Origin: Luteolibacter algae | GTDB lineage: Bacteria; Verrucomicrobiota; Verrucomicrobiia; Verrucomicrobiales; Akkermansiaceae | Length of the DNA stretch: 64,000 nucleotides | Direction: 5' to 3' | Assembly (NCBI RefSeq): GCF_042683045.1 | Contig: NZ_JBHUIT010000031.1 | Span: 186,001-250,000 of the forward strand | Shown: positions 8,098 through 17,531 of the stretch, piece after piece | Layout of the letters: the number at the start of each line of letters is the position of its first letter | Numbering within the stretch: the first letter of the stretch is position 1 | Notes under the pieces: model-generated | What the model was told of the DNA's origin: nothing | Database searches by the model: none | Seen by the model: only the letters and a program-made list of their open reading frames with translations | Made by a program: the position numbers and the translations under genes

Positions 8098-9495
8098 ATG
8101 AAAAGATTGAAGTATCAGGTAGTTGTGATCGGAGGAGGGAGCGGAGGCTATGCAGCAGCAGCGAAGCTGGGGGAATATGGGATAAAGACCGCAATCGTCG
8201 AAAAAGCGGAGAAACTAGGTGGCTTGTGTATTCTCCGCGGGTGCATGCCGAGCAAAGCAATCATCGAGTCTGCAAACCGGATGCGGGAAATCCGCTCTGC
8301 CGCGGAATTTGGAATTCATGTGAGCGGTCCCACCATCTCGATGAATGAGGTTCAGGACCGGAAAGAACGCCTTATTGGAAATTTCCAGGAATATCGCGAG
8401 GATCAGCTAAGGAACGGGAAGTTTGATCTCATACGTGGCCAGGCCACTTATCGGACAGGAACCGTGCTTCATGTGAAGGGTGACGAGGAGTTGGAACTGG
8501 AGTGCGATTATTCCATCGTGGCTACGGGCTCGGTGCCATCTGTCCCCGAAATCGACGGCTTGGAAAAAATCGATTACTGGCTAAGCAAGGATGCGTTGGA
8601 CACAAGGGAATTACCGGAGCATCTCATTGTGATCGGAGGAGGTGCCATCGGATGCGAAATGGCCCATTGCTTTGAGGGGCTCGGGTCAAAGGTAACCATC
8701 GTTCAGAGAAGCGGATGCCTGCTGACGGATTTTGATGAAGACATTGGGGATACCATCACGGAAATCAGTAAGAAGAGGGGCATAGAGGTTTGTTGTAACT
8801 CAAAAGCGAAAAGCGTTCGGGAGGAAAACGGGGATGTGCTTCTTGAAATAGAACAGAACGGAGTCACTAAAGAAATCCGTGGAAGTCATCTTCTAATCGC
8901 CGCAGGGAGAAAACCTGCGACCGATGGCTTGTGCCTGGCAAATGCGAATGTGGAGACAGAGAAATCACGCGTGAAGACGAACTTCCACATGCAAACTTCC
9001 AATAATAGGATCTTTGCGATCGGGGATTCCAGCTCCGAGCTTCCGGTGGTTCATGAAGCAGTCATTCAAGGAGAAGCAGTCGCGAAGCAAATTGCGATCG
9101 AGACGGGAGTCATCGACGAAGAGATCAGCCGCAGCGGAATTTCCGACTTTGAGTTATTTGGTATTTTCACCCATCCCGAATGTGCTCGTGCGGGAATGCG
9201 GAAGAAAGAGATTGAGGATAAAAGCCTCGATACCCAGACAGCGATGTATTGCTTTTCCGATCATGGAAAGTCGGAAATCCTCAATGAAACGGATGGTTTC
9301 GTGAAGCTGATCGTGGAGAAAAACTCCGGGCGTATTCTATCCGCATCTGCTGTGGGACCGCATGTGATTGAGCTTATTCACGAGATACAGGTGGCGATAC
9401 ATGGCGGCATTTGTATAAAAGACTTCGCAGCCATTCCGCATTATCATCCCACTTTGGCGGAAATCTGGACATATCCGGCCGAAGAGCTTTCCTGA
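8098..9495 (+). CDS. FAD-dependent pyridine nucleotide-disulfide oxidoreductase (dihydrolipoamide dehydrogenase-like)
   Basis: 465 residues from ATG 8098. Contains the FAD dinucleotide fold VVIGGGSGGYAAA (residues 8-20), the redox-active disulfide C44-x4-C49 in GGLCILRGCMPSK, the NAD(P) fold VIGGGAIGCEMA near 180, and the C-terminal catalytic pair in HYHPTLAE. This is the class I layout shared by dihydrolipoamide dehydrogenase, mercuric reductase and soluble transhydrogenase. No 2-oxoacid dehydrogenase E1 or E2 genes are nearby and there is no heavy-metal-binding N-terminus, so the real substrate is open. The frame is open upstream, but homology starts at this ATG. A divergent lipocalin lies 214 bases away. 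Confidence 0.85.
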   Translation: MKRLKYQVVVIGGGSGGYAAAAKLGEYGIKTAIVEKAEKLGGLCILRGCMPSKAIIESANRMREIRSAAEFGIHVSGPTISMNEVQDRKERLIGNFQEYREDQLRNGKFDLIRGQATYRTGTVLHVKGDEELELECDYSIVATGSVPSVPEIDGLEKIDYWLSKDALDTRELPEHLIVIGGGAIGCEMAHCFEGLGSKVTIVQRSGCLLTDFDEDIGDTITEISKKRGIEVCCNSKAKSVREENGDVLLEIEQNGVTKEIRGSHLLIAAGRKPATDGLCLANANVETEKSRVKTNFHMQTSNNRIFAIGDSSSELPVVHEAVIQGEAVAKQIAIETGVIDEEISRSGISDFELFGIFTHPECARAGMRKKEIEDKSLDTQTAMYCFSDHGKSEILNETDGFVKLIVEKNSGRILSASAVGPHVIELIHEIQVAIHGGICIKDFAAIPHYHPTLAEIWTYPAEELS

Positions 9496-9557
9496 TTGGA
9501 TTCAGTGAGTGAGCCGTTCCAAAGTCCAATTGGTTGAAACCTCTGTCAGTGGATCAA

Positions 9558-10352
9558 ATGAAGCCCGAACACATAAGCAGTAAATCAGTAGCTGATGGAG
9601 AAAAGCCAACGTATGGCCAGGCTTTCCAGGAAGCTTTTTTCGCGCTCCAGCCCTCGGTGCGGAGTTTGTTTTCACTCTTTGACCATCTGCCCAATATATT
9701 TTTCCACGCGAAAGATGTGGAGCACCGATATATCGGAGCAAATAACCAGGTCCTGAAGCATGTCTTCAACGGAAAAAAACTCGAAGATCTCCTCGGCCAC
9801 ACCGATTCCGAATTTCAGCCTCCAACGTTGGCGGACGCCTATCATGCGGAGGACAAACGCGTCATGGAATTTGGCGAGACAATCGCCAGCCAAATTTGGC
9901 TCGTGCCTCAAATCAACGGAATGCCGCGATGGTATGCCTCCACAAAATCTCCGCTTTTTGATCCTTCCGGGAATGTGATCGGGACGGTCGGTGCAATGTA
10001 TCCGGTTTCGACCCCGAAGGAGAAATTGGCGTATTTTCGGGAGCTTCTTCCAGTGATCAACTATATCGAAGAACATTATACCGATCCTATCTCGATGGGT
10101 AAAATGGCCGAAATGGCAAAGCTTTCGATGACTCGCTTCAACGCAAGATTCCAGGAGATATTGAAGATGCCGCCAACTGAATACCAGCTCCGTCTGAGGA
10201 TACAGGCAGCGCAAAAGCTTCTGGTAACCAGCGAGAAAGCGATATCCGAAATCGCGACAGAATGTGGATTTTCAGACCAAAGCCATCTTGGGAAACGCTT
10301 TAAAAAGGTCACAGGAATCACTCCGCGAGAATATCGCGCTCAATTCCGCTAG
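9558..10352 (+). CDS. AraC-family transcriptional regulator with N-terminal PAS-like domain
   Basis: 264 residues from ATG 9558. The N-terminal part (about 40-155) looks like a PAS fold, with FDHLPNIFFHAKDVEHRYIG and later WYASTKSPLFDPSGNVIGTVG. The C-terminal 100 residues are an AraC/XylS double helix-turn-helix ending in ECGFSDQSHLGKRFKKVTGITPREYR, the AraC signature. Such proteins sense a ligand or redox cue through PAS and bind DNA through the C-terminus. It precedes the PSCyt1/DUF1501 pair by 78 bases in the same direction and may control it; no operator could be identified. Confidence 0.85.
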   Translation: MKPEHISSKSVADGEKPTYGQAFQEAFFALQPSVRSLFSLFDHLPNIFFHAKDVEHRYIGANNQVLKHVFNGKKLEDLLGHTDSEFQPPTLADAYHAEDKRVMEFGETIASQIWLVPQINGMPRWYASTKSPLFDPSGNVIGTVGAMYPVSTPKEKLAYFRELLPVINYIEEHYTDPISMGKMAEMAKLSMTRFNARFQEILKMPPTEYQLRLRIQAAQKLLVTSEKAISEIATECGFSDQSHLGKRFKKVTGITPREYRAQFR

Positions 10353-10430
10353 GCGGTCAAATCATACCAAAAACATCCGAATGTGATCTAGTGCGCATTC
10401 TTCATCGGTGCTATTCTCAACAACAATCCG

Positions 10431-13400
10431 ATGATGAAAAACTCCATTTTCCATATACTTTCCCTCTCCGCTGCGGCGCTTTCGGCGCAAGCTGGCGCAA
10501 AGGAAATTTCTTTCAATCGTGATATCCGGCCCATCCTTTCGGATCGCTGTTTCAAATGCCACGGACCGGATGCCGAGAATCAGAAATCTGATTTCCGGCT
10601 GGATACCCGTGAGCATGCGATCGAAGACCTGGGCGGCTATTTCGGGATCGTCCCGGGCGATCTGGAGAACAGTGAGGTCCACCATCTGATCCGCTCCGAG
10701 CATGACGATGAAATCATGCCTCCCGCTGATTCCAATCTCAGGCTCAGCGATGCTGAGAAGGACATTATCGATGAATGGATCAAGCAGGGGGCACAGTTTG
10801 ACAAACATTGGTCACTCAAGGAGCTTCCTGCGGAAATTCCTGTTCCTGCGGCGGAATCGGATTGGGCACGCAATGAGATCGACCGATTTATAGAGGCTGG
10901 CTTCAAGGAGAACAAGGTGACGCCCGCGCCGGAATCGCCCCGCGAGAAGTGGCTTCGCCGTGTGTATTTCGATCTGACCGGTCTGCCGCCATCGCCCGAA
11001 GATATCGCCGGATTCCTCTCCGATGACTCGCCGGATGCCTACGAAAAAGTTACAGACCGTTTGCTGAATAGTTCCGCGTATGCGGAGCGGATGACCAGCG
11101 AGTGGCTTGATGTGGCCCGTTACTCGGATTCCTACGGTTATCAGCGCGATCGCGAAAGATTCGTCTGGCCGTGGCGGGATTGGGTTATCGATTCGTTTCA
11201 GAAGAATATGCCCTATGACGAGTTTATCACTTTGCAACTCGCCGGGGATCTTCTTCCAGATGCTTCACCGGAGACCATCCTTCCCACCGCATTCAACCGT
11301 TTGCATGGCCATGAGATGGAAGGTGGCATCGTGCTTGAGGAATACCGGATGGAATACATCGCGGATCGCATAAATACCTTCAGCTATGCCTTTCTTGGTC
11401 TGACCATGGAGTGCTGCCGTTGCCATGATCATAAATACGATCCTCTGCCTACCAAGGATTACTACTCCCTGGGCTCGTTTTTTGCCAATATTGACGAGAC
11501 AGGACTCATCTCTTACTTCAGTGATGCTTCTCCAAGCCCGAGCATGCCGATTTCTACGCCGGAAATTGATGCTCAAATCGCTGCGGGCGAGGAGAGAGTC
11601 ACCGAGCTTGAGACACAGCTGCTCAACATGCGTGAGTCCTCTGAAACGGCTGCTGCGTTTGCCGAATGGTCGGCGAAGGGTGAGTTCGGCGAATCTCCCG
11701 GTCTGATCGCAAAGCTCTCATTTGATGAGCTAAAGGATAATCACCTCGTCAACGATGTGGCGCCAGATGCTCCGGTGAAAACCCCGTCGGCAAATGTTCT
11801 GGTGCCGGGAGTCAATGGAAACGCGATCCGCTTCACTGGCGATGACATGACCGAGATCAAGGATGTGGGACATTTCACCCGAGCGCATCCTTTCTCCGGA
11901 TCCGCCTGGGTGAAGCCAAAGCAGATTTCCGCACGTGAGAATCTATTCGGCCGGACCGGTGGTGCGGATGATGCTGCCAGCATAGGCTATGAGTTCCTTC
12001 TCTTGGACGGAAAGCCCACCGCCTCAGTGATTCATTTCTGGCCTGGCAACGGTATGCGCGTGCAAGCAAAGCAAGCTATCAAAGCCGGAGAGTGGCAACA
12101 TCTGACGGTGACCTACGATGGGTCTAGTAAAGCTTCCGGATTGAAAATTTTTCTCAACGGTGAGCCAATGGAACTAGAGGTTTTGAAAGACAATCTTGCC
12201 GGCCAAACCCATATCTGGACCGGCAAACGCCAGGGCATCGCCCTTGGGGAACGATTCCGGGATCGTGGATTCATCAATGGCGAAATGGATGATTTCCACT
12301 TTTACGAAAGGACGATTAGTCCGCTGGAAGCACGGGCCTTGTATCTTCAGCAAGAGTTGGCGGAAGTCGCAAAGGTCGATGAATCCGCTGGTTTCGATTA
12401 CTTCTTCTCCGCGATCTACACGCCTGCGGTAAAACTCCGGAAGCAATTGTATGAAGCGCGCAATCATGTAAACGAGATTGCAGACGCCCGCCCTGCGGTG
12501 ACCGTCATGAGAGAGCTCCCGGAGCCAAAGCCCGCATTCATTCTTGAGCGGGGAGTGTATGATAATCATGGCGAACCGGTAACGGCGAACACTCCGTCCG
12601 CTCTCCCACCATTTCCGAAGGACCAACCCCAGAATCGACTGGGTCTCGCAAATTGGCTCCTGGATCCTGCGCATCCTCTGACGGCAAGAGTGACGGTAAA
12701 CCGCTACTGGCAGATGATCTTCGGCAACGGGATCGTCAAAACCTCCGAGGACTTCGGTAGCCAGGGCAGTCTCCCGACACATCCCGAATTGTTGGACTGG
12801 CTTGCCCGTGATTTTATATCCCACGGATGGGATGTGCACCACCTGCTCCGCCAGATGGTTCTATCATCCACCTATCGCCAGAGCACTCTGGTCGACGAGG
12901 AGACCCGGGAGCGCGATCCGGAGAACGAATTTTTCTGCCGGAGCAATGCGCAACGCCTCACCGGAGAAATGATTCGTGACAATGCCCTGGCTGTAAGCGG
13001 CCTGCTGGTCGATAAAGTGGGTGGACCTCCGGTAAAACCTTACGAGCTCGCGGTCTCATTTGATCCCCAGAAACCGGATAAGGGTGACGGGCTATATCGC
13101 CGTAGTCTCTATACGCTATGGAAGCGTAATGCGCCGGCACCGATCCTTGTGACATTCGATGCACCTAAGAGGGATGTCTGCAGCCTCAAACGTGCGGCGA
13201 CGGTTTCACCCTTGCAAAGCCTGGTAACTCTCAACGGGCCGCAGTTCGTGGAAGCCTCCAGAGTCCTGGCAGCGCAGCTTCTCAAACATCACGGTAAAGA
13301 TCGGGAGGCCCTGATCAGTGATGCCTTTGTTATCCTGACCAGCCGCAAGCCTATCGATCAGGAGGTTAAAATCCTCAACCGGCTCTATGACGAGCAGCTC

Positions 13401-13553
13401 GAGGAGTTTTCGGCAAATCCGAAGAGCACGGAAGGTTTGCTCACGACAGGAGAGGCACCGGTTTCACCGGAACTTTCACAGCCCGATCTCGCTGCTGCCA
13501 CGGTAGTGATCAACACCCTTATCAACTTCGACGAATCCCTATACCAACGATGA
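10431..13553 (+). CDS. secreted PSCyt1-DUF1549-LamG-DUF1553 protein
   Basis: 1,040 residues. A signal peptide (1-23) is followed by a c-type-heme-like PSCyt1 region with CFKCHG at residues 40-45 and a distal MPP near 100, then DUF1549 (about 140-350, containing ARYSDSYGY), a LamG/concanavalin-like insertion (about 420-620, with SGSAWVKPKQ and MDDFHFYERTISPLEA), and DUF1553 (about 700-1000, with NRYWQMIFGNGIVKTSEDFG). This architecture is abundant in Planctomycetes and Verrucomicrobia, where it is thought to act in breakdown of complex polysaccharide, but no member has a firmly known reaction. The stop overlaps the DUF1501 gene by 4 bases (ATGA), a conserved pairing. Confidence 0.92.
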   Translation: MMKNSIFHILSLSAAALSAQAGAKEISFNRDIRPILSDRCFKCHGPDAENQKSDFRLDTREHAIEDLGGYFGIVPGDLENSEVHHLIRSEHDDEIMPPADSNLRLSDAEKDIIDEWIKQGAQFDKHWSLKELPAEIPVPAAESDWARNEIDRFIEAGFKENKVTPAPESPREKWLRRVYFDLTGLPPSPEDIAGFLSDDSPDAYEKVTDRLLNSSAYAERMTSEWLDVARYSDSYGYQRDRERFVWPWRDWVIDSFQKNMPYDEFITLQLAGDLLPDASPETILPTAFNRLHGHEMEGGIVLEEYRMEYIADRINTFSYAFLGLTMECCRCHDHKYDPLPTKDYYSLGSFFANIDETGLISYFSDASPSPSMPISTPEIDAQIAAGEERVTELETQLLNMRESSETAAAFAEWSAKGEFGESPGLIAKLSFDELKDNHLVNDVAPDAPVKTPSANVLVPGVNGNAIRFTGDDMTEIKDVGHFTRAHPFSGSAWVKPKQISARENLFGRTGGADDAASIGYEFLLLDGKPTASVIHFWPGNGMRVQAKQAIKAGEWQHLTVTYDGSSKASGLKIFLNGEPMELEVLKDNLAGQTHIWTGKRQGIALGERFRDRGFINGEMDDFHFYERTISPLEARALYLQQELAEVAKVDESAGFDYFFSAIYTPAVKLRKQLYEARNHVNEIADARPAVTVMRELPEPKPAFILERGVYDNHGEPVTANTPSALPPFPKDQPQNRLGLANWLLDPAHPLTARVTVNRYWQMIFGNGIVKTSEDFGSQGSLPTHPELLDWLARDFISHGWDVHHLLRQMVLSSTYRQSTLVDEETRERDPENEFFCRSNAQRLTGEMIRDNALAVSGLLVDKVGGPPVKPYELAVSFDPQKPDKGDGLYRRSLYTLWKRNAPAPILVTFDAPKRDVCSLKRAATVSPLQSLVTLNGPQFVEASRVLAAQLLKHHGKDREALISDAFVILTSRKPIDQEVKILNRLYDEQLEEFSANPKSTEGLLTTGEAPVSPELSQPDLAAATVVINTLINFDESLYQR

Positions 13554-15004
13554 AAAATCCACTTTGCACCGGCTTCGAAAATCCTATCGGACAAAGCCGT
13601 AGAAACTTCCTGAAATCCTTTGGAATGGGGCTGGGAGGCTTGGCTCTCGCAGACATGATCCAGCCAGCTCTTGGAGCCAATGCTCCCGCTATGCCGGGGA
13701 TGAGAATGTTTCCCGAGTTCGCCCCTAAAGCGAAACGTGTCATTTATCTCTTCCAATCTGGAGGGCCATCACAGATGGACCTCTTCGATCACAAGCCCCG
13801 CCTGAATAAAGAACACGGGCAAGAGCTACCGGAATCCGTCCGGAAGGGGCAGCGCCTAACCGGAATGTCCACAAACCAGGCAAGCTTTCCGTTGGCGGGC
13901 TCTCCTTTCGAGTTTTCCCAACACGGAGAAAGCGGAGCTACATTCAGCGAGCTCCTGCCACATACGGCGAGCGTGGCGGACGAGCTTTGTATCATCAAAA
14001 CAATGTATACCGAGGCAATCAATCACGGCCCCGGTGTTACCATGATGCAAACCGGTTCCCAATTTCCGGGGCGGCCGACCTTTGGCTCATGGGGTTCCTA
14101 TGGGTTGGGCTCAATCAACGAGAATCTGCCCGCCTATGTGGTTTTGGTAACCAAGGAGGGTGGTGGCCAGCCGATCACCTCCCGTTACTGGGGAAGTGGA
14201 TTCTTACCGGGAAAACATGATGGCGTGCTCTTCACACCTAGTAAGGATGCCGTGCTATACCTGAATAGTCCTGAAGGAGTTAGCCGGGAAGGACGGGGAA
14301 AAGTGATTAAAGCTCTTGAGGAGCTGCACGAGCTGCAGCTTGCGCAATCCGCGGATCCGGTGCTCGAAAACCAGATCGCCCAATATGAAATGGCCTACCG
14401 CATGCAGAGCTCCGTCCCTGATGTGACGGATATGAGTGATGAGCCGAAATCTGTTCTCAAGATGTATGGAGATGACGTGAAAATCCCCGGGACCTACGCC
14501 TACAACTGCTTGATGGCACGGCGTCTTGCCGAAAAGGATGTGCGCTTTATTCAGCTTTTCCATCGTGACTGGGACGCACATGCCGGCCTGCCTGGAGCGA
14601 TCAAAACCCAGTGTAAACTCACCGATCAAGCTTCGGCCGCACTAATCAAGGACCTCAAGCAGCGCGGGATGTTGGAAGACACCCTGGTTGTCTGGGGGGG
14701 AGAATTTGGCCGCACCAACTACTGCCAGGGCAAAATGACGGAAAATAGTTTTGGTCGGGATCACCATCCGCGCTGCTTCACGATGTGGATGGCGGGCGGT
14801 GGCACCAAGCCCGGTTATACCCACGGTATTACCGACGAGTATTGCTACAATATCGAGAAGGATCCCGTTCATGTTCACGATTTCCATGCGACCCTGATGC
14901 ACCTTCTCGGAATCAATCACGAGCATCTCACCTATAAGTATCAGGGACGGCATTTCCGTCTCACAGATGTTCACGGAAAGGTGATCAAAGAGATTCTCTC
15001 ATAG
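13550..15004 (+). CDS. DUF1501 secreted protein (sulfatase/alkaline phosphatase superfamily)
   Basis: 484 residues. The N-terminus has a twin-arginine-like signal, QSRRNFLKSFGMGLGG, indicating folded export. The body has DUF1501 landmarks: IYLFQSGGPSQMDLFDHKP, WGGEFGRTNYC and DHHPRCFTMWMAGGG, with metal-site-like Asp/His residues of the alkaline phosphatase superfamily. Translation is coupled to the upstream PSCyt1-DUF1553 gene through an ATGA overlap, so the two proteins are probably a functional pair in the periplasm. A strong hairpin follows the stop by about 40 bases. Substrate unknown; sulfated or phosphorylated glycans are a common guess. Confidence 0.92.
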   Translation: MKNPLCTGFENPIGQSRRNFLKSFGMGLGGLALADMIQPALGANAPAMPGMRMFPEFAPKAKRVIYLFQSGGPSQMDLFDHKPRLNKEHGQELPESVRKGQRLTGMSTNQASFPLAGSPFEFSQHGESGATFSELLPHTASVADELCIIKTMYTEAINHGPGVTMMQTGSQFPGRPTFGSWGSYGLGSINENLPAYVVLVTKEGGGQPITSRYWGSGFLPGKHDGVLFTPSKDAVLYLNSPEGVSREGRGKVIKALEELHELQLAQSADPVLENQIAQYEMAYRMQSSVPDVTDMSDEPKSVLKMYGDDVKIPGTYAYNCLMARRLAEKDVRFIQLFHRDWDAHAGLPGAIKTQCKLTDQASAALIKDLKQRGMLEDTLVVWGGEFGRTNYCQGKMTENSFGRDHHPRCFTMWMAGGGTKPGYTHGITDEYCYNIEKDPVHVHDFHATLMHLLGINHEHLTYKYQGRHFRLTDVHGKVIKEILS

Positions 15005-15046
15005 CGGCGCCTTCGGAATTCGACTTCCGGGAAACCTCGCATTTAA

Positions 15047-15080
15047 AAAAATCCTCCGGCATATCCGTCGGAGGATTTTT
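15047..15080. terminator. bidirectional rho-independent terminator
   Basis: A perfect 12-base-pair stem (15047-15058 with 15069-15080) and a 10-base loop, with an A-run on the left arm and a T-run on the right. It lies between the convergent DUF1501 gene and gmk and can serve both strands. Confidence 0.85.
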
Positions 15081-15099
15081 GTATTTGGATGAATCACGC

Positions 15100-15702
15100 T
15101 CAGAGGTTTATCTGGCGATTTACCCGGAGCCTCTCGGCAAAGACCAGGGCCTTGAAGCGTGTGTAGTCCTCTTCCTGGCTACGCGAGAGTAACCGGTAGG
15201 TGTAGAGCGGCCAGTGGCTGATTTCCTCGAGAGCATTTTTCATGCGCAGAGAGATGACTTCTTCACTGTCAGTGCCGCGCCCGGAAAGGCGGGTGAGAAG
15301 CTCCGATTCATCCTCCGGCATCACGAAGAGATCAACAGCCGCCTGCCGGATCTCTGGATCCTCACAAGCGCGAACCTGGGCGGCCCCCTGGACATCCAGA
15401 TCCATCACCACATCCGTGCCTCGTTCCAATAGACCGGTGACCTCTGACTTCAAGGTGCCATACAGATTTCCGTGGACTTCCGCACTTTCAAGAAAATCAC
15501 CGGCCGTCCGCTTCTCGACAAACTGTGCCTGGGTGAGAAAGTGATAATCTCTCCCGTCGACTTCTCCCGGACGAGGTGCGCGGGTGGTGCAGGATATGGA
15601 GTAACGAGCCTCTTGCTCATCCGCTAGACGGCGGCAGAGCGTGGTTTTCCCTGATCCAGAAGGTCCAGAGACCACTAATAAAATTCCAGTCCGTTTCGAC
15701 AT
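15100..15702 (-). CDS. gmk: guanylate kinase
   Basis: 200 residues. Phosphorylates GMP to GDP. Walker A loop GPSGSGKT at residues 13-20, GMP-binding segments SCTTRAPRPGEVDGRDYHF and LYGT, and the VMDLDVQGA strand are all present, and the length is typical. It ends 20 bases from the bidirectional terminator shared with the DUF1501 gene. The usual bacterial partners (rpoZ, coaBC or remA-like genes) are not beside it; about 510 bases without a recognised gene lie upstream. Confidence 0.95.
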   Translation of the reverse strand: MSKRTGILLVVSGPSGSGKTTLCRRLADEQEARYSISCTTRAPRPGEVDGRDYHFLTQAQFVEKRTAGDFLESAEVHGNLYGTLKSEVTGLLERGTDVVMDLDVQGAAQVRACEDPEIRQAAVDLFVMPEDESELLTRLSGRGTDSEEVISLRMKNALEEISHWPLYTYRLLSRSQEEDYTRFKALVFAERLRVNRQINL

Positions 15703-16213
15703 GGCTCGGAGGCTGCACTGAAAATCCCGATTTCAAAATCCAAAATTCCAAAAACGAATGCTTCTGCGGGACAGCGATTATCCTGTGTGGATTCTGGAGT
15801 CTGGAGGGATGAAAAATGCAAGAACGCCGTGCATACTGGGGAACCTAGTTGGGGAAAAACGATGTTTTCCTACCCCCAGGGGAATCAACGAAGGGGACTC
15901 AGCTGACGTTTGGTAGAAGAGTTTGATGGCTGGCAGCTTCACCCGCCCGCAAGTCAAAGAAGCGAACGTGGATCAAATTTTCGGAAACGATTCCACTCTA
16001 CCAGGCCGGCGGTGATCCCCGAAAACCAAGCATTTCCCGAGCTGATCCGAGTGAAGCGAACATCGCTGGAACCCCTGTGAATGAAAAATAAATTTTTCTA
16101 AGATAAATGATTTGGAATGCTTCGCTCTATATTTGTAAGCAGGGAAAATCCGAGGGACCCGATCATGTGGCTCAGGAACTGCGATAAACTTTCCGAACCT
16201 AAAAACACATCTT
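15703..16213. other. 511-base intergenic region, no gene recognised
   Basis: Lies between the gmk start and a small plus-strand gene. Open frames here overlap without similarity to known proteins and lack coding character. An AT-rich patch at about 16080-16135 could hold a promoter for the small gene. No tRNA-, RNase P-, SRP- or tmRNA-like pattern was recognised. Confidence 0.5.
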
Positions 16214-16381
16214 ATGAAAATTGTCCACAAAACCAAAAACGGCGAAACCCGCGAGGCTCTTCTTAAAGAATATTTCATCAATGCATCTTTGATCGCGCTC
16301 CTTAAAAGAGTCGGTGAAGAGGCTGCGAAGGCAGCTCCCGCCCGCGTCAAAACGGCTGCATTGGCTAGGGTAAAACAGTGA
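16214..16381 (+). CDS. small basic protein, 55 residues, unknown function
   Basis: ATG 16214 to TGA 16379-16381. The product begins MKIVHKTKNGETREALLKEY, has a short hydrophobic helix (FINASLIALL) and ends in an Ala/Lys/Arg-rich stretch, so it is basic and probably helical. I do not recognise it. In favour of a real gene: a clear start, amphipathic composition, and a strong rho-independent terminator about 155 bases downstream that no other plus-strand gene explains. Against: it is short, has no clear Shine-Dalgarno sequence, and I cannot test conservation. Confidence 0.5.
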   Translation: MKIVHKTKNGETREALLKEYFINASLIALLKRVGEEAAKAAPARVKTAALARVKQ

Positions 16382-16473
16382 TACTTTCAAGTGCTGGCTA
16401 TTGTTGAGGTTGAGTCGCGATTTGACGCGAGTTTTCAGACTGCCGAATAGAGGATTCCCAGAGTTTCCCAGGT

Positions 16474-16501
16474 GGTTTTGGGAGCCGGAAAGCTCCCGTC
16501 T
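16474..16501 (+). other. hairpin in the 3' region of the small gene
   Basis: The segment GGGAGCCGGAAAGCTCCC forms a 6-base-pair stem with a short purine loop. With the terminator that follows, it shows that the transcript downstream of the 55-codon gene is structured. Whether it is a small RNA or a 3' UTR cannot be decided from sequence. Confidence 0.35.
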
Positions 16502-16535
16502 GGTCACGAATTACCTTAAAGCCATCCAACTTTGC

Positions 16536-16561
16536 AAAAACGGGCAATCGCCCGTTTTTTT
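16536..16561 (+). terminator. rho-independent terminator after the 55-codon gene
   Basis: A-run, then CGGGC-AATC-GCCCG, then seven T. It lies between the small gene (stop 16381) and the LOG-family gene (start 16656), so the LOG gene must have its own promoter. Confidence 0.85.
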
Positions 16562-16655
16562 GTGTTTATTTTGCGGGAAGAAAGGCCGGAGAATTTTTAC
16601 CGGCGCCCGGCAGAAGTTCTTTTTAAAGCAATCCCATACGTGTTTGATACCAACA

Positions 16656-17471
16656 ATGAGTTTGAAAAAAAATTGCCCCGATTGTCCTGAGGTAACCAAA
16701 GAGCATAATATCACGGAGGACGAGATCCGGCAGCAGGAGATATTCGAGTTGGAGACAGAGGAGCGCTCCTGGCTGGCGGGACCGCGATCCCGTATCATCG
16801 ATTTGCTTTCGCTTTTCCGGGTATGCCTGGATTTAATACGGGCTTACCGCATTCTTCATTTTGTAGGTCCGTGTGTGACCATATTCGGTTCTGCCCGCAC
16901 CCGTCCGGGGACGCGCTGGTATGAACTGGCGCGTGAGATGGGGGAGGCGTGTGCAGAGCTAGGTTTTACCGTCCTGACCGGCGGTGGACCCGGAATCATG
17001 CAGGCTGGAAACCAGGGCGCTTACGAAGCCGGTGGCCGCTCCATCGGAGTAAACATCATTTTGCCCTTCGAGCAGGATGTTAACCCATACGTTCACAAGT
17101 CCGTGGACATGCGCTACTTCTTCACACGGAAAACCATGCTAGTGAAGTATTCCTACGCATTCATCGTGATGCCTGGCGGTGCGGGGACTTTGGATGAGAT
17201 GTTCGAGACCATGACTCTAATCCAAACCGGCAAGCTCAAGAATTTCCCGATTATCCTCATGGGGAAGGATTTCTGGCAGCCGCTCATGGATTTTGTCTAT
17301 AAGATGGCAGAGGAGGGAACCATTAGCCCGCAGGATCCCGATCTTATTTTCTTCACGGATAGCGTGGAGGAAGCAAAAGCGCATTTACAGCGTCATGCGG
17401 TCCGGCAATTCGGCCTCCGTAGGAAGAAAATGCCCCGGCCCATGCAGGTATTGGGCGAGGAGGGTGTGTGA
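16656..17471 (+). CDS. LOG family protein (TIGR00730-type Rossmann fold)
   Basis: 271 residues from ATG 16656; the frame is open further upstream across a terminator, so the earlier starts are rejected. It has the family motifs GSARTRPGTRWYELA, LTGGGPGIMQAGNQGA and PGGAGTLDEMFE (near residue 173), the last being the nucleotide-binding PGGxGTxxE of the lysine decarboxylase-like LOG family. Many members are cytokinin-riboside 5'-monophosphate phosphoribohydrolases or act on other nucleoside monophosphates. The N-terminal 60 residues are charged and family-atypical. Cytoplasmic. The exact substrate here is not known. Confidence 0.87.
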   Translation: MSLKKNCPDCPEVTKEHNITEDEIRQQEIFELETEERSWLAGPRSRIIDLLSLFRVCLDLIRAYRILHFVGPCVTIFGSARTRPGTRWYELAREMGEACAELGFTVLTGGGPGIMQAGNQGAYEAGGRSIGVNIILPFEQDVNPYVHKSVDMRYFFTRKTMLVKYSYAFIVMPGGAGTLDEMFETMTLIQTGKLKNFPIILMGKDFWQPLMDFVYKMAEEGTISPQDPDLIFFTDSVEEAKAHLQRHAVRQFGLRRKKMPRPMQVLGEEGV

Positions 17472-17531
17472 TCCGCGCCGCGAATGGCAGACGGATGGCA
17501 GGATGGGCAGGACGATCAGACTGAGCATTGC

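Noticed and set aside
15973..16507. Minus-strand frames of 125 and 102 codons opposite the small gene
   Set aside because: Composition is random-like, rich in Arg, Ser and Phe, with no recognisable domain, and they cross a plus-strand terminator.
16382..16535. Possible SRP RNA, tmRNA or tRNA from the GGAA-loop hairpin
   Set aside because: The SRP RNA symmetric and asymmetric loop bases, tmRNA ends and tRNA T-loop are all missing. Reported only as a hairpin.
16401..16655. 85-codon N-terminal extension of the LOG-family protein
   Set aside because: It would have to cross a rho-independent terminator at 16536-16561 and has no family similarity.
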